64,000 nt of DNA from positions 1-64,000 of the forward strand of contig NZ_SGUC01000003.1 of NCBI RefSeq assembly GCF_005435165.1. The letters run 5' to 3'. The notes under the pieces were generated by a model. The model saw only the letters and a list, made by a program, of their open reading frames with translations. It did not search any database and was not told the origin of the DNA. Below, piece after piece: positions 1 through 7,351 of this stretch. Numbering within the stretch: position 1 is the stretch's first letter; each line of letters begins with the position of its first letter. Source of the DNA: Halorubrum sp. GN11_10-6_MGM. Lineage in GTDB: Archaea; Halobacteriota; Halobacteria; Halobacteriales; Haloferacaceae. A program made the position numbers and the translations under genes.

Positions 1-438
1 GTAGAGTGTAGCGTACGCGTGGAACGCGGTTGTTCCACGCTTTGCGACCGAGTGATAGAGGCCGTCTGTGTCGTCTTCGTCGCCGTAGTAGGGTCGCAGG
101 TGGAAGTCTGCGCAGACTTCCACCTGCTCAGGGAGTAGTTCATCGAGATCCTTCCGCAAGAGCGTGTTAGCGACTCGTTCGAGCCGTTCCGGCTCGAACT
201 TTGTCCGGAGATGGTAGAGGATCGTGTTGGCAGCGGGTGTGTTCTGGCTTGACGCGCAGAGCGTAGAGACAGAGGTCCCGTCGGCGCAAGCGCCGACGAG
301 GACCTCATAGATGTCCTCAGAAGTGATTTCAGCGTTATTGGCTAAGGAGAGCGGAACTTCCTCGTCAAGGCGGTTGACGAGAAAGTTAAGAAGCTGGTCC
401 TCGTGAATCACACCGTCTGCTTGCTTGGTTTTAGACAC
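1..438 (-). CDS. ISH3-family transposase, N-terminal part (cut by window edge)
   Basis: The minus strand is open from a GTG at 438 to the window edge, giving about 146 residues that begin (M)SKTKQADGVIHEDQLLNF. Phrases such as EQVEVCADFHLRPYYGDEDD match the N-terminal half of ISH3-family transposases of haloarchaea, from memory of that family. The segment DFHLRPYYG carries what is probably the first acidic residue of the DDE centre. An in-frame stop lies just upstream of the GTG, so this start is the only practical one. The rest of the gene lies outside the window, so completeness cannot be judged. Confidence 0.8.
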   Translation of the reverse strand, partial: MSKTKQADGVIHEDQLLNFLVNRLDEEVPLSLANNAEITSEDIYEVLVGACADGTSVSTLCASSQNTPAANTILYHLRTKFEPERLERVANTLLRKDLDELLPEQVEVCADFHLRPYYGDEDDTDGLYHSVAKRGTTAFHAYATLY

Positions 439-532
439 ACCTTCAGCAAGCAGACGTTCTAACTAAGCGGCTTTGTGAAGTACTGATACTTCATTTTCGG
501 CAGTTGAACTTATGATTTTTATGCTGTGGTCA

Positions 533-1460
533 GCGCTCTGTAATTCGCCTGTACTGAGCGATTCGTGAGTCACCTGTATAGACCGCTCAGAGCGACCGGT
601 CGAGATTATGAACGAGACAGGCGATAGTGAGTTCACGAAACTGTTTCCACCAGCGTCGTGATCGGACGAACGCTCCGTACTTTCGCTTAAGCGTTGAGTT
701 GACCGTCTCAGATTGACTCCGTTGGCCGTAGAGATCAGTGTCTAAGCGTGCGTTCCATGCCTTGTGGAGCGATGTGAACTCACGGTGCTTAATCAGTGGC
801 CGAACCTCGTGTTGCCGGGCGAGCCGTCTGATTTTCTGATCGTCGTAGCCTTTGTCTCCGAGGAGAATATCGATACACTCGGGGTTGCGCTTGATCAACG
901 ACGGAGCGATCTGGCTATCGTGTTTTCGAGTCGTCGTCACGTGTAGATCGAGAATTGCGTTCACCTTCGCATCGACCAGCAACGTCACCTTGAGCTGCTG
1001 AATCGTGAGCTCAGCACGTTTCGTGTAGTGTTTCGAAGCGTGACTACGGTCGAACCCCGACGCATCAACACCAACAACTCCGCTTGTCGGAAGTAACGTC
1101 GCTGAGAGAGTCAAAATGATACGCCACACAGCCATATCAAGTCGGTTGAACGCCTTACACAGCGTTGAAGCAGTAGGAAGCTCGGTTAGCCCGAGAACAC
1201 GACGGATGCGTGGCATCTCGATCAGTTCGTCAAGTAGGCCACGGTAGGTCGTGTTCTTCCGCACTTTGAGACAGAGCAGAACAACGTGCTGCGGGAGTGT
1301 ATAGCGGTGTTTGGAGAACTTCGAGGAGTATCGAGAAACTGCTCGGCGGGCCAGATGGATCGCCTTCTCAATAAACCGGAGAATCTGCGACTTCGGGAGG
1401 GGCTTCATCTCGTCGAATTATACGGTGAACATGTAACTCTCTGAGGATTTCAACAGAGCC
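533..1460 (-). mobile_element. IS5-type insertion sequence (about 928 bp)
   Basis: The element encloses the transposase at 587-1408. Its proposed ends are related inverted repeats: GCGCTCTGTAATTCG at the left from 533, and GGATTTCAACAGAGCC ending at 1460 on the right, whose reverse complement starts GGCTCTGTTGAAATCC. Both are flanked by GGTCA (528-532 and 1461-1465), a possible target-site duplication. The repeats are imperfect and GGTCA is short, so the ends are tentative, but about 930 bp fits one-gene IS5-family elements of haloarchaea. Confidence 0.55.
587..1408 (-). CDS. IS5-family transposase (ISH1-like group)
   Basis: This 273-residue protein is an intact DDE transposase. The catalytic acidic residues are visible in VVGVDASGFDRSHAS (around residue 115), ILLGDKGYDD (around 184) and QSETVNSTLKRKYG near the C-terminus, the usual D, D and E contexts of this family. 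The N-terminal third is basic and helical, as expected for DNA binding. The ORF is uninterrupted and of normal length, so the element may still be active. It lies between the start of an ISH3-type transposase and a lone IS605-type right end. Confidence 0.88.
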   Translation of the reverse strand: MKPLPKSQILRFIEKAIHLARRAVSRYSSKFSKHRYTLPQHVVLLCLKVRKNTTYRGLLDELIEMPRIRRVLGLTELPTASTLCKAFNRLDMAVWRIILTLSATLLPTSGVVGVDASGFDRSHASKHYTKRAELTIQQLKVTLLVDAKVNAILDLHVTTTRKHDSQIAPSLIKRNPECIDILLGDKGYDDQKIRRLARQHEVRPLIKHREFTSLHKAWNARLDTDLYGQRSQSETVNSTLKRKYGAFVRSRRWWKQFRELTIACLVHNLDRSL

Positions 1461-1481
1461 GGTCACGTGGTAAACTACAAT

Positions 1482-1541
1482 ATCCCAACTCGGCGGCTCA
1501 GTGCCGTGGGAATCTCGCGCTTCAGCGCGGGGAGGATGTCA
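1482..1541 (+). mobile_element. Solo right end of an IS200/IS605-type (tnpB) element
   Basis: The stretch from GTGCCGTGGGAATC to GAGGATGTCAA contains the hairpin CGCGCTTCAGCGCG and ends exactly like the right ends of the two complete tnpB elements in this window (GGAATCCCA, hairpin, GGGAGGATGTCA at 3945-3971 and 8677-8709). No tnpB reading frame precedes it. The IS5-type element occupies the place where tnpB would be, so this is best read as the stump of a disrupted element. Confidence 0.7.
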
Positions 1542-1629
1542 AGACGGACGGCAAAATTGAGGCACACGGTCAACTGACCGAGGTATTGCTCGGAGAGATA
1601 ATTACTTATGTTGGCGAATACTGTTACTG

Positions 1630-1717
1630 GTAGCCGTCGGAACCACACCGAACCATACGTTGGATTCGGATCCTGAGTTGGCATCAGTCCGGCCTCGGTG
1701 TGGCTACCGTCGGCTAC
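1630..1717. repeat. Imperfect 22/23-bp inverted repeat
   Basis: The left arm at 1630-1651 (GTAGCCGTCGGAACCACACC and on) and the right arm at 1695-1717 are nearly reverse complements: the right arm reads GTAGCCGACGGTAGCCACAC in complement. About 43 bp separate them. It could be a small MITE-like relic or an operator. No direct repeats flank it clearly. Confidence 0.45.
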
Positions 1718-1832
1718 GTTCTCTCAACCGATAGTCGAGGGATTGAAGAGTTTGACATCGACCCGCGACTTGAAGGAGGAGAAATCCCGAGCGTTGTGCG
1801 CGAAAAGACTGTGTGCTGAATTGTGGGGAGGC

Positions 1833-2288
1833 CTACTCGTCGTCGCGCTCGACGACGACCGTCCGCCCGGTCAGCGTCTCGGGCGCGAAGCGATAGAGTT
1901 CGATGTCGAGGTCCGGCTTGTCGTCGGCCCAGATCTCGAAGAGGGGGCGCTGCGCCTCGCCGTACTGCGCGATCGTCTCGGGGGTAAGCTCGTCGAGGGC
2001 GACCCGTTCGAGGGGACCGACGCCGACGACGCTCGCGTACTCGTCGCCGTCCTCCTCGTAGACGACGACGCGCGCCTCCGGCGACGACGCGAGGAACTCG
2101 CGCTTCTCGCTGTCGGGCGTCGACACCAGCCGGAGGTACAGCTCGCGGGCGTCGGCGTCGTACCCGTAGGAGATCGGGATCGCGTACGGCGCGTCGCCGC
2201 GCGCGAGCGAGAGCACGCCCGTCTCGTGGTCGGCCAGCAGCGCGTCCACCTCGGCCGGCGACATCTCGACCTCGCTGTTCGTCGGCAT
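1833..2288 (-). CDS. Pyridoxamine 5'-phosphate oxidase-related FMN-binding protein
   Basis: The 151-residue acidic protein has the split-barrel pattern of the PPOX-like flavoprotein superfamily. It opens with a helix (MSPAEVDALLADHETGVLSL), then a strand pair DAPYAIPISYGYD and LYLRLVS, the segment EKREFLASSPEARVVVYEEDG, and a C-terminal strand IELYRFAPETLTGRTVVV. Haloarchaea carry many such small proteins, usually of unknown substrate, and FMN or F420 could be the cofactor. It is flanked by mobile elements on both sides and has no operon partner. The family call is good; the substrate is unknown. Confidence 0.82.
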   Translation of the reverse strand: MPTNSEVEMSPAEVDALLADHETGVLSLARGDAPYAIPISYGYDADARELYLRLVSTPDSEKREFLASSPEARVVVYEEDGDEYASVVGVGPLERVALDELTPETIAQYGEAQRPLFEIWADDKPDLDIELYRFAPETLTGRTVVVERDDE

Positions 2289-2433
2289 ATCCCGAACTTC
2301 TTCGCACGAGGTGATAAAGGGAACGAGACGCCGTGGGGATCGTTACGTCGATAAGATCAGTTGACACACGGCGAGCGGAAGCTAATCCCTTCAGGGTGGG
2401 TCTGAACGACACCATTCCATCCTAAACCACGCG

Positions 2434-2577
2434 CTACGACTTGTCTGGATGTTCGACGTTGTTGAGTCCTGTGTTAACTAACTCAATGTATGCTTCGGTG
2501 AGAGTTCGGTCGGTTTCTTCTGCCCACTCCTTCACTTGTCCGTGGAGCGACCACGGAATATCCACGTTTGGACGCAT
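2434..2577 (-). CDS. 47-aa ribbon-helix-helix-like protein inside tnpB element 1
   Basis: The gene starts at ATG 2577 and is read away from tnpB. The product begins MRPNVDIPWSLHGQVKEWAE and ends NVEHPDKS. It fits a CopG-size ribbon-helix-helix protein: a strand (RPNVDIPWSL), helix one (HGQVKEWAEETDR) and helix two (TLTEAYIELVNTGL). An equal-length homologue sits at the same place in element 2 (7158-7301), with 48 codons, the same MRPN start and the same VEHPD end. That conservation shows it is real coding sequence. It may control the shared promoter of its own gene and tnpB; this role is inferred. Confidence 0.75.
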   Translation of the reverse strand: MRPNVDIPWSLHGQVKEWAEETDRTLTEAYIELVNTGLNNVEHPDKS

Positions 2578-2621
2578 TAGTGACAAGACTTTAGGACCAC
2601 AAGACTATATTAGTTAATGTC
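2578..2621. promoter_or_regulatory. Divergent promoter region between RHH gene and tnpB
   Basis: These 44 bp separate the two divergent starts. They hold the direct repeat ACAAGACT twice (2583-2590 and 2599-2606), spaced 16 bp start to start, next to the AT-rich ACTATATTAGTTAA that probably serves tnpB as TATA element. Paired direct repeats are the usual binding layout of ribbon-helix-helix proteins, so this may be the operator for the 47-aa protein. Confidence 0.4.
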
Positions 2622-3920
2622 GTGAGGCGAACCAACACCTTCGTGGTACGCCCGCTTTCCGACGACGACAAGCAGCTACTGCGGGACCTGTTGGACGCCT
2701 CTGCGAGCCTGTGGAACGAGTTGAACTATGATCGCCGCCAGCAGTTCTTCGACGGCGACAGCGTTTGGGACACCGCCGACTACCGGAAAAAGTACGTCGA
2801 TGTGCTTGGTTCTGCCACCGCACAGCAGATAATTCGGAAGAACAAATCCGCGTGGCGGTCGTTCTTCGCCGCCCACGAAACGGGTGAGAACACCGCCCCA
2901 CCAGGCTACTGGGGCAACGAGGACGATGGCAGAGAACTCCGCACGTACATCCGCAACGACCAGTATACGCTAGAAACTGGCAAGCGATCGCGAGTCGAGA
3001 TACCGGTTGGCCACGAATTAAAAGACGAGTACGGGCTTGGGTATTACGACCGTCTGCGTCTCGAAGTGTGTGGCACTCTCAAATGGGACGGCGAACAGGG
3101 CCGCCTGGAGATACAGTACGACGAGACAGACGACACGTTCAGGGCCTTTCAGCCTGTCACTGTGCCTGATTCTCGGCAGGATTCACCACTGGCTTCGCAC
3201 GAAGCCGCGCTGGACGTGGGCGCGAACAATCTCGTCGCCTGTACCACTACGACCGGCCAGCACTACCTCTATGAAGGCCGGGATCTGTTCGACCGCTTTC
3301 GTGAGACGACCGAGGAGATCGCCCGACTTCAGTCCAAACTCCGCGAAGGACGGTACAGCAGTCAGCGGATTCGGCGGCTGTATCGCACACGGACGCGACG
3401 GCGCGACCACGCACAGGACGCGCTGGTTCGGGACCTGATGGAACGGCTCTACCCCGACGGGGTCGCCACGGTGTACGTGGGGGATCTCACCGGGGTTCTC
3501 TCGACGCACTGGTGTGCGGAGGTGAATGCAAAGACCCACCAATTCTGGGCGTTCCGGGCGTTCATCGAGCGACTGTCGCACACCGCCGAAGAATACGGTA
3601 TCACGGTCGAGGTGCGGTCAGAAGCCAACACAACCCGAACGTGTCCAGCGTGTGGCGAGCGAGACGAGACTGAGCGGGACGGCGACGTGTTCCGGTGTCC
3701 GTGTGGCTACGAAGGCCACGCGGACCTGTCCGCGTCTCGGACGTTCCTCGAACGACAGGCTGGCGAACCCGTTAGGTCGATGGCACGGCCCGTGCGCCTC
3801 ACGTGGGACGACCACATCTGGTCGGAGCTACCACACTCTCCCGAGAGGGCAAATCCCAACGAGGAGCGCACAAACCGGAGTACCGGCGACGGGAAACTTG
3901 CCTCCGTGGGGACGGTATAG
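2622..3920 (+). CDS. tnpB: TnpB, RNA-guided nuclease-like protein of element 1
   Basis: The 432-residue protein has the TnpB layout. An N-terminal helical part ([25 protein letters not shown]) is followed by the split RuvC-like core: Asp198 in [20 protein letters not shown] at 284-292, and Asp368 in [14 protein letters not shown] zinc ribbon is formed by Cys341, Cys344, Cys359 and Cys361. Where TnpB normally has Glu-Asp in the second RuvC motif, this protein has Gly287-Asp288, so nuclease activity is uncertain. The GTG start at 2622 matches the conserved RTNTF start in element 2; the ATG six bases upstream is out of frame and soon meets a stop. The 3' end probably overlaps a guide RNA. Confidence 0.9.
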   Translation: MRRTNTFVVRPLSDDDKQLLRDLLDASASLWNELNYDRRQQFFDGDSVWDTADYRKKYVDVLGSATAQQIIRKNKSAWRSFFAAHETGENTAPPGYWGNEDDGRELRTYIRNDQYTLETGKRSRVEIPVGHELKDEYGLGYYDRLRLEVCGTLKWDGEQGRLEIQYDETDDTFRAFQPVTVPDSRQDSPLASHEAALDVGANNLVACTTTTGQHYLYEGRDLFDRFRETTEEIARLQSKLREGRYSSQRIRRLYRTRTRRRDHAQDALVRDLMERLYPDGVATVYVGDLTGVLSTHWCAEVNAKTHQFWAFRAFIERLSHTAEEYGITVEVRSEANTTRTCPACGERDETERDGDVFRCPCGYEGHADLSASRTFLERQAGEPVRSMARPVRLTWDDHIWSELPHSPERANPNEERTNRSTGDGKLASVGTV

Positions 3921-3972
3921 CCAACCGCCCTACCGGAGGAATCCCATGGCTTCAAACATGGGAGGATGTCAC
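3838..3972 (+). ncRNA. Probable omega-RNA (TnpB guide RNA) scaffold of element 1
   Basis: From the 3' end of tnpB to the element end, the sequence is far more alike between elements 1 and 2 at the nucleotide level than the tnpB core, across coding and noncoding parts alike (CACACTCTCCCGAGAGGG, ACCGGCGACGGGAAACTTGC, ACGGTATAGCCAAC). It closes with the right-end hairpin CCCATG...CATGGG. In known TnpB systems the omega-RNA comes from this place and its guide is the flank just past the right end, here starting CGGCGCCCCG. Transcription is not shown. Confidence 0.55.
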
Positions 3973-4089
3973 CGGCGCCCCGCAGACGACGCAGCCCGTC
4001 TCGAGCAGCGTCGCCCGCATCGCGTCGTCCACCTCGATCGAGCGCCGACACTCCGGGCAGACGAAGGTGTGGATGGATCGCCCCGTCAT
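3952..4089 (-). pseudogene. Small zinc-ribbon protein with C-terminus altered by element 1
   Basis: From ATG 4089 the 45-residue product begins MTGRSIHTFVCPECRRSIEV and carries two CxxC knuckles, CPEC and CVVC, typical of the many small haloarchaeal zinc-ribbon proteins. The last five residues (TSSHV) are encoded by the right end of tnpB element 1. Rejoining the left flank TTGAC to CGGCGCC would give GAPVN and a stop, so perhaps only the final residue was replaced and the protein may still work. It is read away from the regulator at 4164. Confidence 0.65.
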
Positions 4090-4163
4090 AGCTGTGGGTA
4101 CGGTCCCCACGCTCATCAAACGGACCGCGGATTCTCGCGAGTTCGAAATGTGACGAACGATCC

Positions 4164-4799
4164 TCACTCAAGCAGCGACCCGAACAGCTTGCGCTGAGCG
4201 GCCGCGACGTGCTCCGTGAACGTCGACCGCCCGATGCCGAGCGACTCGGCGACCTCTCCGGCGTTGGCCCCTTTGGGGTGGTCGAAGTACCCCGCCTCGT
4301 AGGCGGCGGCGAGTACCTCGCGCTGGCGCTCGGTCAGTTCGCTCCGGTCGACGGTGACTAGGTCCGACTCCGTCGGCGTCGTCGACGACTGGAGCAGGCG
4401 TTTTACCTCCATCTCCGGACACGCGTCGCGGAACGCCTCCAACACCGACCGCAGCGTCGGCAGGTCGGTCGCGTGGAAGGTGACGCGCAGCCGCCCGTCG
4501 CGGATCGTCGCCTCCGAAACGGGCGTCTCGTGGCGGTCGAGGACGGCGAACGGCGAGTCCGGGTCGACGGCCGCCTCGAACCGGTACGCCGCCCGCCCGC
4601 CGTAGTCGAAGACGACCTCGACGTCGTCGGGGACCGAGAGGTCGGCGTCCGCGATGAACTCGACGACGACGCGCTCCCGGTCGTCCGCCGGCGTACAGCG
4701 CGCGAGCTCGGTGATCGCTGCCGCCCCGTCGACGACGCCGTCGAACGGCGACGGCGCCCCGGTCGGCAGCGAGACCTCCGCCCGGATTCCCGATCCCAT
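4164..4799 (-). CDS. Bacterio-opsin-activator-type HTH regulator
   Basis: The 211-residue protein ends in the HTH-10 (Bat) domain: RSELTERQREVLAAAYEAGY followed by FDHPKGANAGEVAESLGIGR and STFTEHVAAAQRKLFGSLLE. The N-terminal 140 residues form a Bat-type sensor-like region with no catalytic motif. The ATG at 4799 (MGSGIRAEVSLP) is preferred, since upstream reading has no good start and runs into the promoter shared with the divergent winged-helix gene at 4914. Such proteins are DNA-binding regulators in haloarchaea; the target is unknown. A second member lies at 62265. Confidence 0.85.
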   Translation of the reverse strand: MGSGIRAEVSLPTGAPSPFDGVVDGAAAITELARCTPADDRERVVVEFIADADLSVPDDVEVVFDYGGRAAYRFEAAVDPDSPFAVLDRHETPVSEATIRDGRLRVTFHATDLPTLRSVLEAFRDACPEMEVKRLLQSSTTPTESDLVTVDRSELTERQREVLAAAYEAGYFDHPKGANAGEVAESLGIGRSTFTEHVAAAQRKLFGSLLE

Positions 4800-4913
4800 C
4801 TCGTTCGTCCGTACCCGTCCCGGGCAAAAACGTTGGCGGGCGCGCGGCACGGTATAAAACTCCCCACATATGATGGGCAACCGTTCGGGGGCGTGGAGCC
4901 GGTACATACAGAT

Positions 4914-5303
4914 ATGAAACGCCCCCCGCGTACGACGGACGGCACGACGACGACGACCGAGGGAGACGCGGCGCTCGACGCGACGTTCGAGGCGCTCGCC
5001 GACGCCGACTGTCGCGAAATCCTCGCGGCCGCCGCGACGCCGAAGACGACGAGCGAGCTCGCCGAGGACTGCGACATCGCGCTCTCGACCGCCTACCGGA
5101 AGGTCGAGCTGCTGAGCGAGACGCCGCTGCTCGCCGAGGGGGTACGGTTCGACCCGGACGGCGACCACGCCGCCGAGTACGTCCGCGACGCCGCCGACGC
5201 CGCGATCGAACTCGGCGACGACGGCGTCTCGCTCACCGTCGACGGCGACGGCGCCGACCCGCTCGCGGCGGCGCTCGACGCCCCCGGCGTCTCGGCCGAC
5301 TGA
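4914..5303 (+). CDS. Winged-helix (ArsR-like) transcriptional regulator
   Basis: The 129-residue protein has one winged-helix domain at residues 20-85: DATFEALADADCREILAAAA, TPKTTSELAEDCDIALSTAYRKVELLSET. It is followed by a short acidic C-terminal part. It is read divergently from the Bat-type regulator at 4164-4799 across about 115 bp, a pairing common in haloarchaea that suggests joint control of one process. The sequence ACATATGATGGGCAAC upstream is AT-richer and may hold promoter elements. No ligand-binding cysteines are seen. Confidence 0.85.
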   Translation: MKRPPRTTDGTTTTTEGDAALDATFEALADADCREILAAAATPKTTSELAEDCDIALSTAYRKVELLSETPLLAEGVRFDPDGDHAAEYVRDAADAAIELGDDGVSLTVDGDGADPLAAALDAPGVSAD

Positions 5304-5402
5304 CCCACCGACGCGCGCACACTCCGAGCTTCGCCGATAGTCGTTTTCGAAGCTGATAATCGAACGACTAGTCTTATACGCCCGTTCGCGGTGGTCCCTG
5401 AT

Positions 5403-7088
5403 ATGTCTCGCTCGCCGGAGCCAGAGACCCTCGTCGATCTCGCCCAAGACAAGATCGCGGTGATCGACGAGTCGGGGCGGTTCCGGTACCTCAACGCGGC
5501 CGCCCACCGTCTGCTCGGCTTCGATCCCGACGCGCTCGTCGGCACCGACGCGTTCGATCTGGTCCATCCCGACGACGTCGAGCGCGTTCGGTCCGCGTTC
5601 GACGCCCTCGTCGCCGACGGCACGCGACCGGACTCGCCGCTGGAGTACCGCTACGCGACCGCCGACGGCGACTGGGTCTGGTTTCGGACACACGTCTTCC
5701 CGCCCGCAGAGACCGGCCTCGACGGCTACGCGCTGAGTTCTCGCGACGTCACGCTCGAAGTCGAGTCTCGACGGCGCTTAGAGACTATCGCCTCGACCTC
5801 TCCGGACGTGCTGTGGATGTTCACCCCCGACTGGAGCGAACTGCTGTTCGTCAACGGGGCGGTTGAGTCCGTGTACGGGATCACGCCCGACGCGCTCGAA
5901 CGCCGACCGCAGCGGTTCCTCGACGCGGTCCACCCCGACGACCGTCCGGCCGTCGAGCGCGCGATGGAACGGCTCTCAGCCGGCGAGTCGACGAATCTCG
6001 ACTACCGGCTCGGACCCGACGACGGCCCGACGACGTGGGTCCGAGTGCCCGCCCGCCCCGTGCGGGAAGACGGCGAAATCGTCGCGCTCACCGGGTTCGC
6101 CCGTGACGTCACCGAAGAGTACCGCCGCGAGCGGCAGCTCACAGTGATGGACAACCTGCTTCGACACACGATCCGCAACGACATGAACATCGTCGACGGC
6201 ACCGCGGAGCGGATCGCCGAGCGCGTCGAGGAAGCCGTCGATACGCCCGCGACGGAGGCCGACGCTCCCGACCTCGGCGGAGCCGGCATCGGTGTCGCGA
6301 ACGCCGACTCCGCGGACGTCGACTCTGTGGACATCGACGTAGCGAAACTCGCGGACGACCTGATCGACCACGCCGAGACGGTCCGTCGGGTCGCCGACGA
6401 CCTGTTGAGCACGGCGGAAAAGCAGCGCGGCGTGATCGACCTGCTCCGGGGGCACGAACCGCCACAGTCGCTTCGGGTCGCGCCGCTCGTCGAACGCGCG
6501 GTGGCGGACGCCGTCGGCGACGCGAGCGAGGCGCCCGCCGACGTCTCCGTCTCCTGTCCCGACGACGTGCGGGCGTTCACCCATCCCGAGCTCGACTACG
6601 CGATCGCCGAACTGGTCGAGAACGCGATCGAACACGCGGAGGGGGCGGCGACGATCGAGATCGAGGTCACCGCGTCCGCCGACCGCGTCGAGATCGCCGT
6701 CCGAGACGACGCGCCGCCGATACCGGCGGGCGAGCGCGAGCCTATCGCCGACCGGTGGGAGATGGACGACCTCCGACACACCGGCGGGATGGGGCTGTGG
6801 CTCGTCTACTGGATCGCCGATCGGTCTGGGGGCGATCTGGCGTTCGACGCCGGCGCCGACGGCAACGAGGTGACGATCAGCGTCCCCGACGCCGACTGCG
6901 ACCGCGGCTTCACGCCGGCGGAGCGAGCCGCTCCGACGGTCTCCGACGACCGACCGACGGTCGCCGGCTCCGAGGCGGTCTCGGAGTCCGACGCCGATGG
7001 GGAGGCCGCCGCTGCCTCCGCCCCGGACGGCGGGGTGGAGGAAATAGACGCGTCTCCCGGGCCGTCGCCGGGATCGACTGACTCGTGA
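5403..7088 (+). CDS. PAS-domain sensor histidine kinase, soluble
   Basis: The 561-residue protein has two PAS domains (about residues 10-120 and 125-245), a phosphoacceptor box NLLRHTIRNDMNIVDG near residue 253, and an ATPase domain with N-box ELVENAIEHAEG and G-box GMGLWLVYWIADRSGG. There is no membrane segment, so it senses a cytosolic signal or works in a multi-component relay. No response regulator is adjacent. Its acidic tail after residue 495 is low in complexity. The ATG at 5403 is chosen over an in-frame GTG at 5391. Element 2 sits a few bases after the stop. Confidence 0.88.
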   Translation: MSRSPEPETLVDLAQDKIAVIDESGRFRYLNAAAHRLLGFDPDALVGTDAFDLVHPDDVERVRSAFDALVADGTRPDSPLEYRYATADGDWVWFRTHVFPPAETGLDGYALSSRDVTLEVESRRRLETIASTSPDVLWMFTPDWSELLFVNGAVESVYGITPDALERRPQRFLDAVHPDDRPAVERAMERLSAGESTNLDYRLGPDDGPTTWVRVPARPVREDGEIVALTGFARDVTEEYRRERQLTVMDNLLRHTIRNDMNIVDGTAERIAERVEEAVDTPATEADAPDLGGAGIGVANADSADVDSVDIDVAKLADDLIDHAETVRRVADDLLSTAEKQRGVIDLLRGHEPPQSLRVAPLVERAVADAVGDASEAPADVSVSCPDDVRAFTHPELDYAIAELVENAIEHAEGAATIEIEVTASADRVEIAVRDDAPPIPAGEREPIADRWEMDDLRHTGGMGLWLVYWIADRSGGDLAFDAGADGNEVTISVPDADCDRGFTPAERAAPTVSDDRPTVAGSEAVSESDADGEAAAASAPDGGVEEIDASPGPSPGSTDS

Positions 7089-7157
7089 CGCGTAGCGAGC
7101 GGAAGCCCACCTCTTCAGGATGGGTAAAAGCGACAACACGGCTCGCCAATCCCGGCA

Positions 7158-7301
7158 CTACGACTCGTCTGGATGTTCAACCACCCCCAATCCCTCTTCG
7201 ATGATCTCCCGATAGGCTTCCCCAAGGCCTAGGTCCTGCTGTTCTGCGTAGTCTTTCACGCGCCCGTTCAATGTGTGCGAAATGTCGATGTTCGGTCGCA
7301 T
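7158..7301 (-). CDS. 47-aa ribbon-helix-helix-like protein inside tnpB element 2
   Basis: Starting at ATG 7301 and read away from tnpB, the product begins [20 protein letters not shown] and ends VVEHPDES. It is the homologue of the gene at 2434-2577: same length, same MRPN-(V/I)-DI start, same spacing and same VEHPD tail, with substitutions throughout that keep the strand-helix-helix pattern. Conserved position in two diverged elements makes a functional gene likely. Its role, probably repression of its own element, is inferred. Confidence 0.75.
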   Translation of the reverse strand: MRPNIDISHTLNGRVKDYAEQQDLGLGEAYREIIEEGLGVVEHPDES

Positions 7302-7351
7302 CGGTAGTGTCCAAAAGACATTTAGACGTAAAACTACAAATGTTTGTTGTC

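Larger units (their letters stand above)
1461..1832. other. Intergenic stretch with element remnants
   Basis: No convincing gene is seen here. The stretch holds a stranded IS200/IS605-type right end (about 1482-1545) and an imperfect inverted repeat (1630-1717). A short plus-strand reading DSRGIEEFDIDPRLEGGEIP at about 1728-1790 could be a decayed gene tail, but I do not recognise it. Confidence 0.5.
2366..3972 (+). mobile_element. IS200/IS605-type (IS1341-group) element 1, tnpB only
   Basis: The left end carries the subterminal hairpin GCTAATCCCTTCAGGGTGGG (2381-2400) and the right end the hairpin CCCATGGCTTCAAACATGGG (3944-3963) followed by AGGATGTCAC. It contains tnpB, a divergent small gene (2434-2577) and no tnpA, so it cannot move itself. 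The left flank is TTGAC (2361-2365), a plausible target motif. Removing the element so that TTGAC meets CGGCGCC restores a stop to the adjoining zinc-ribbon gene. The right boundary is uncertain by one or two bases. Confidence 0.8.

Noticed and set aside
1475-1684. 69-aa minus-strand frame overlapping the solo right end
   Set aside because: A third of it is the antisense of the IS605-type hairpin, and it runs through the inverted repeat; composition is not haloarchaeal protein-like.
1698-2354. 218-aa plus-strand frame opposite the PPOX-like gene
   Set aside because: It is an Arg/Val/Leu-rich mirror of a well-supported minus-strand gene, usual in GC-rich DNA.
7271-7351. N-terminal extension of the second TnpB
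   Set aside because: It overlaps the divergent 47-codon gene and its promoter, and element 1 has no counterpart.
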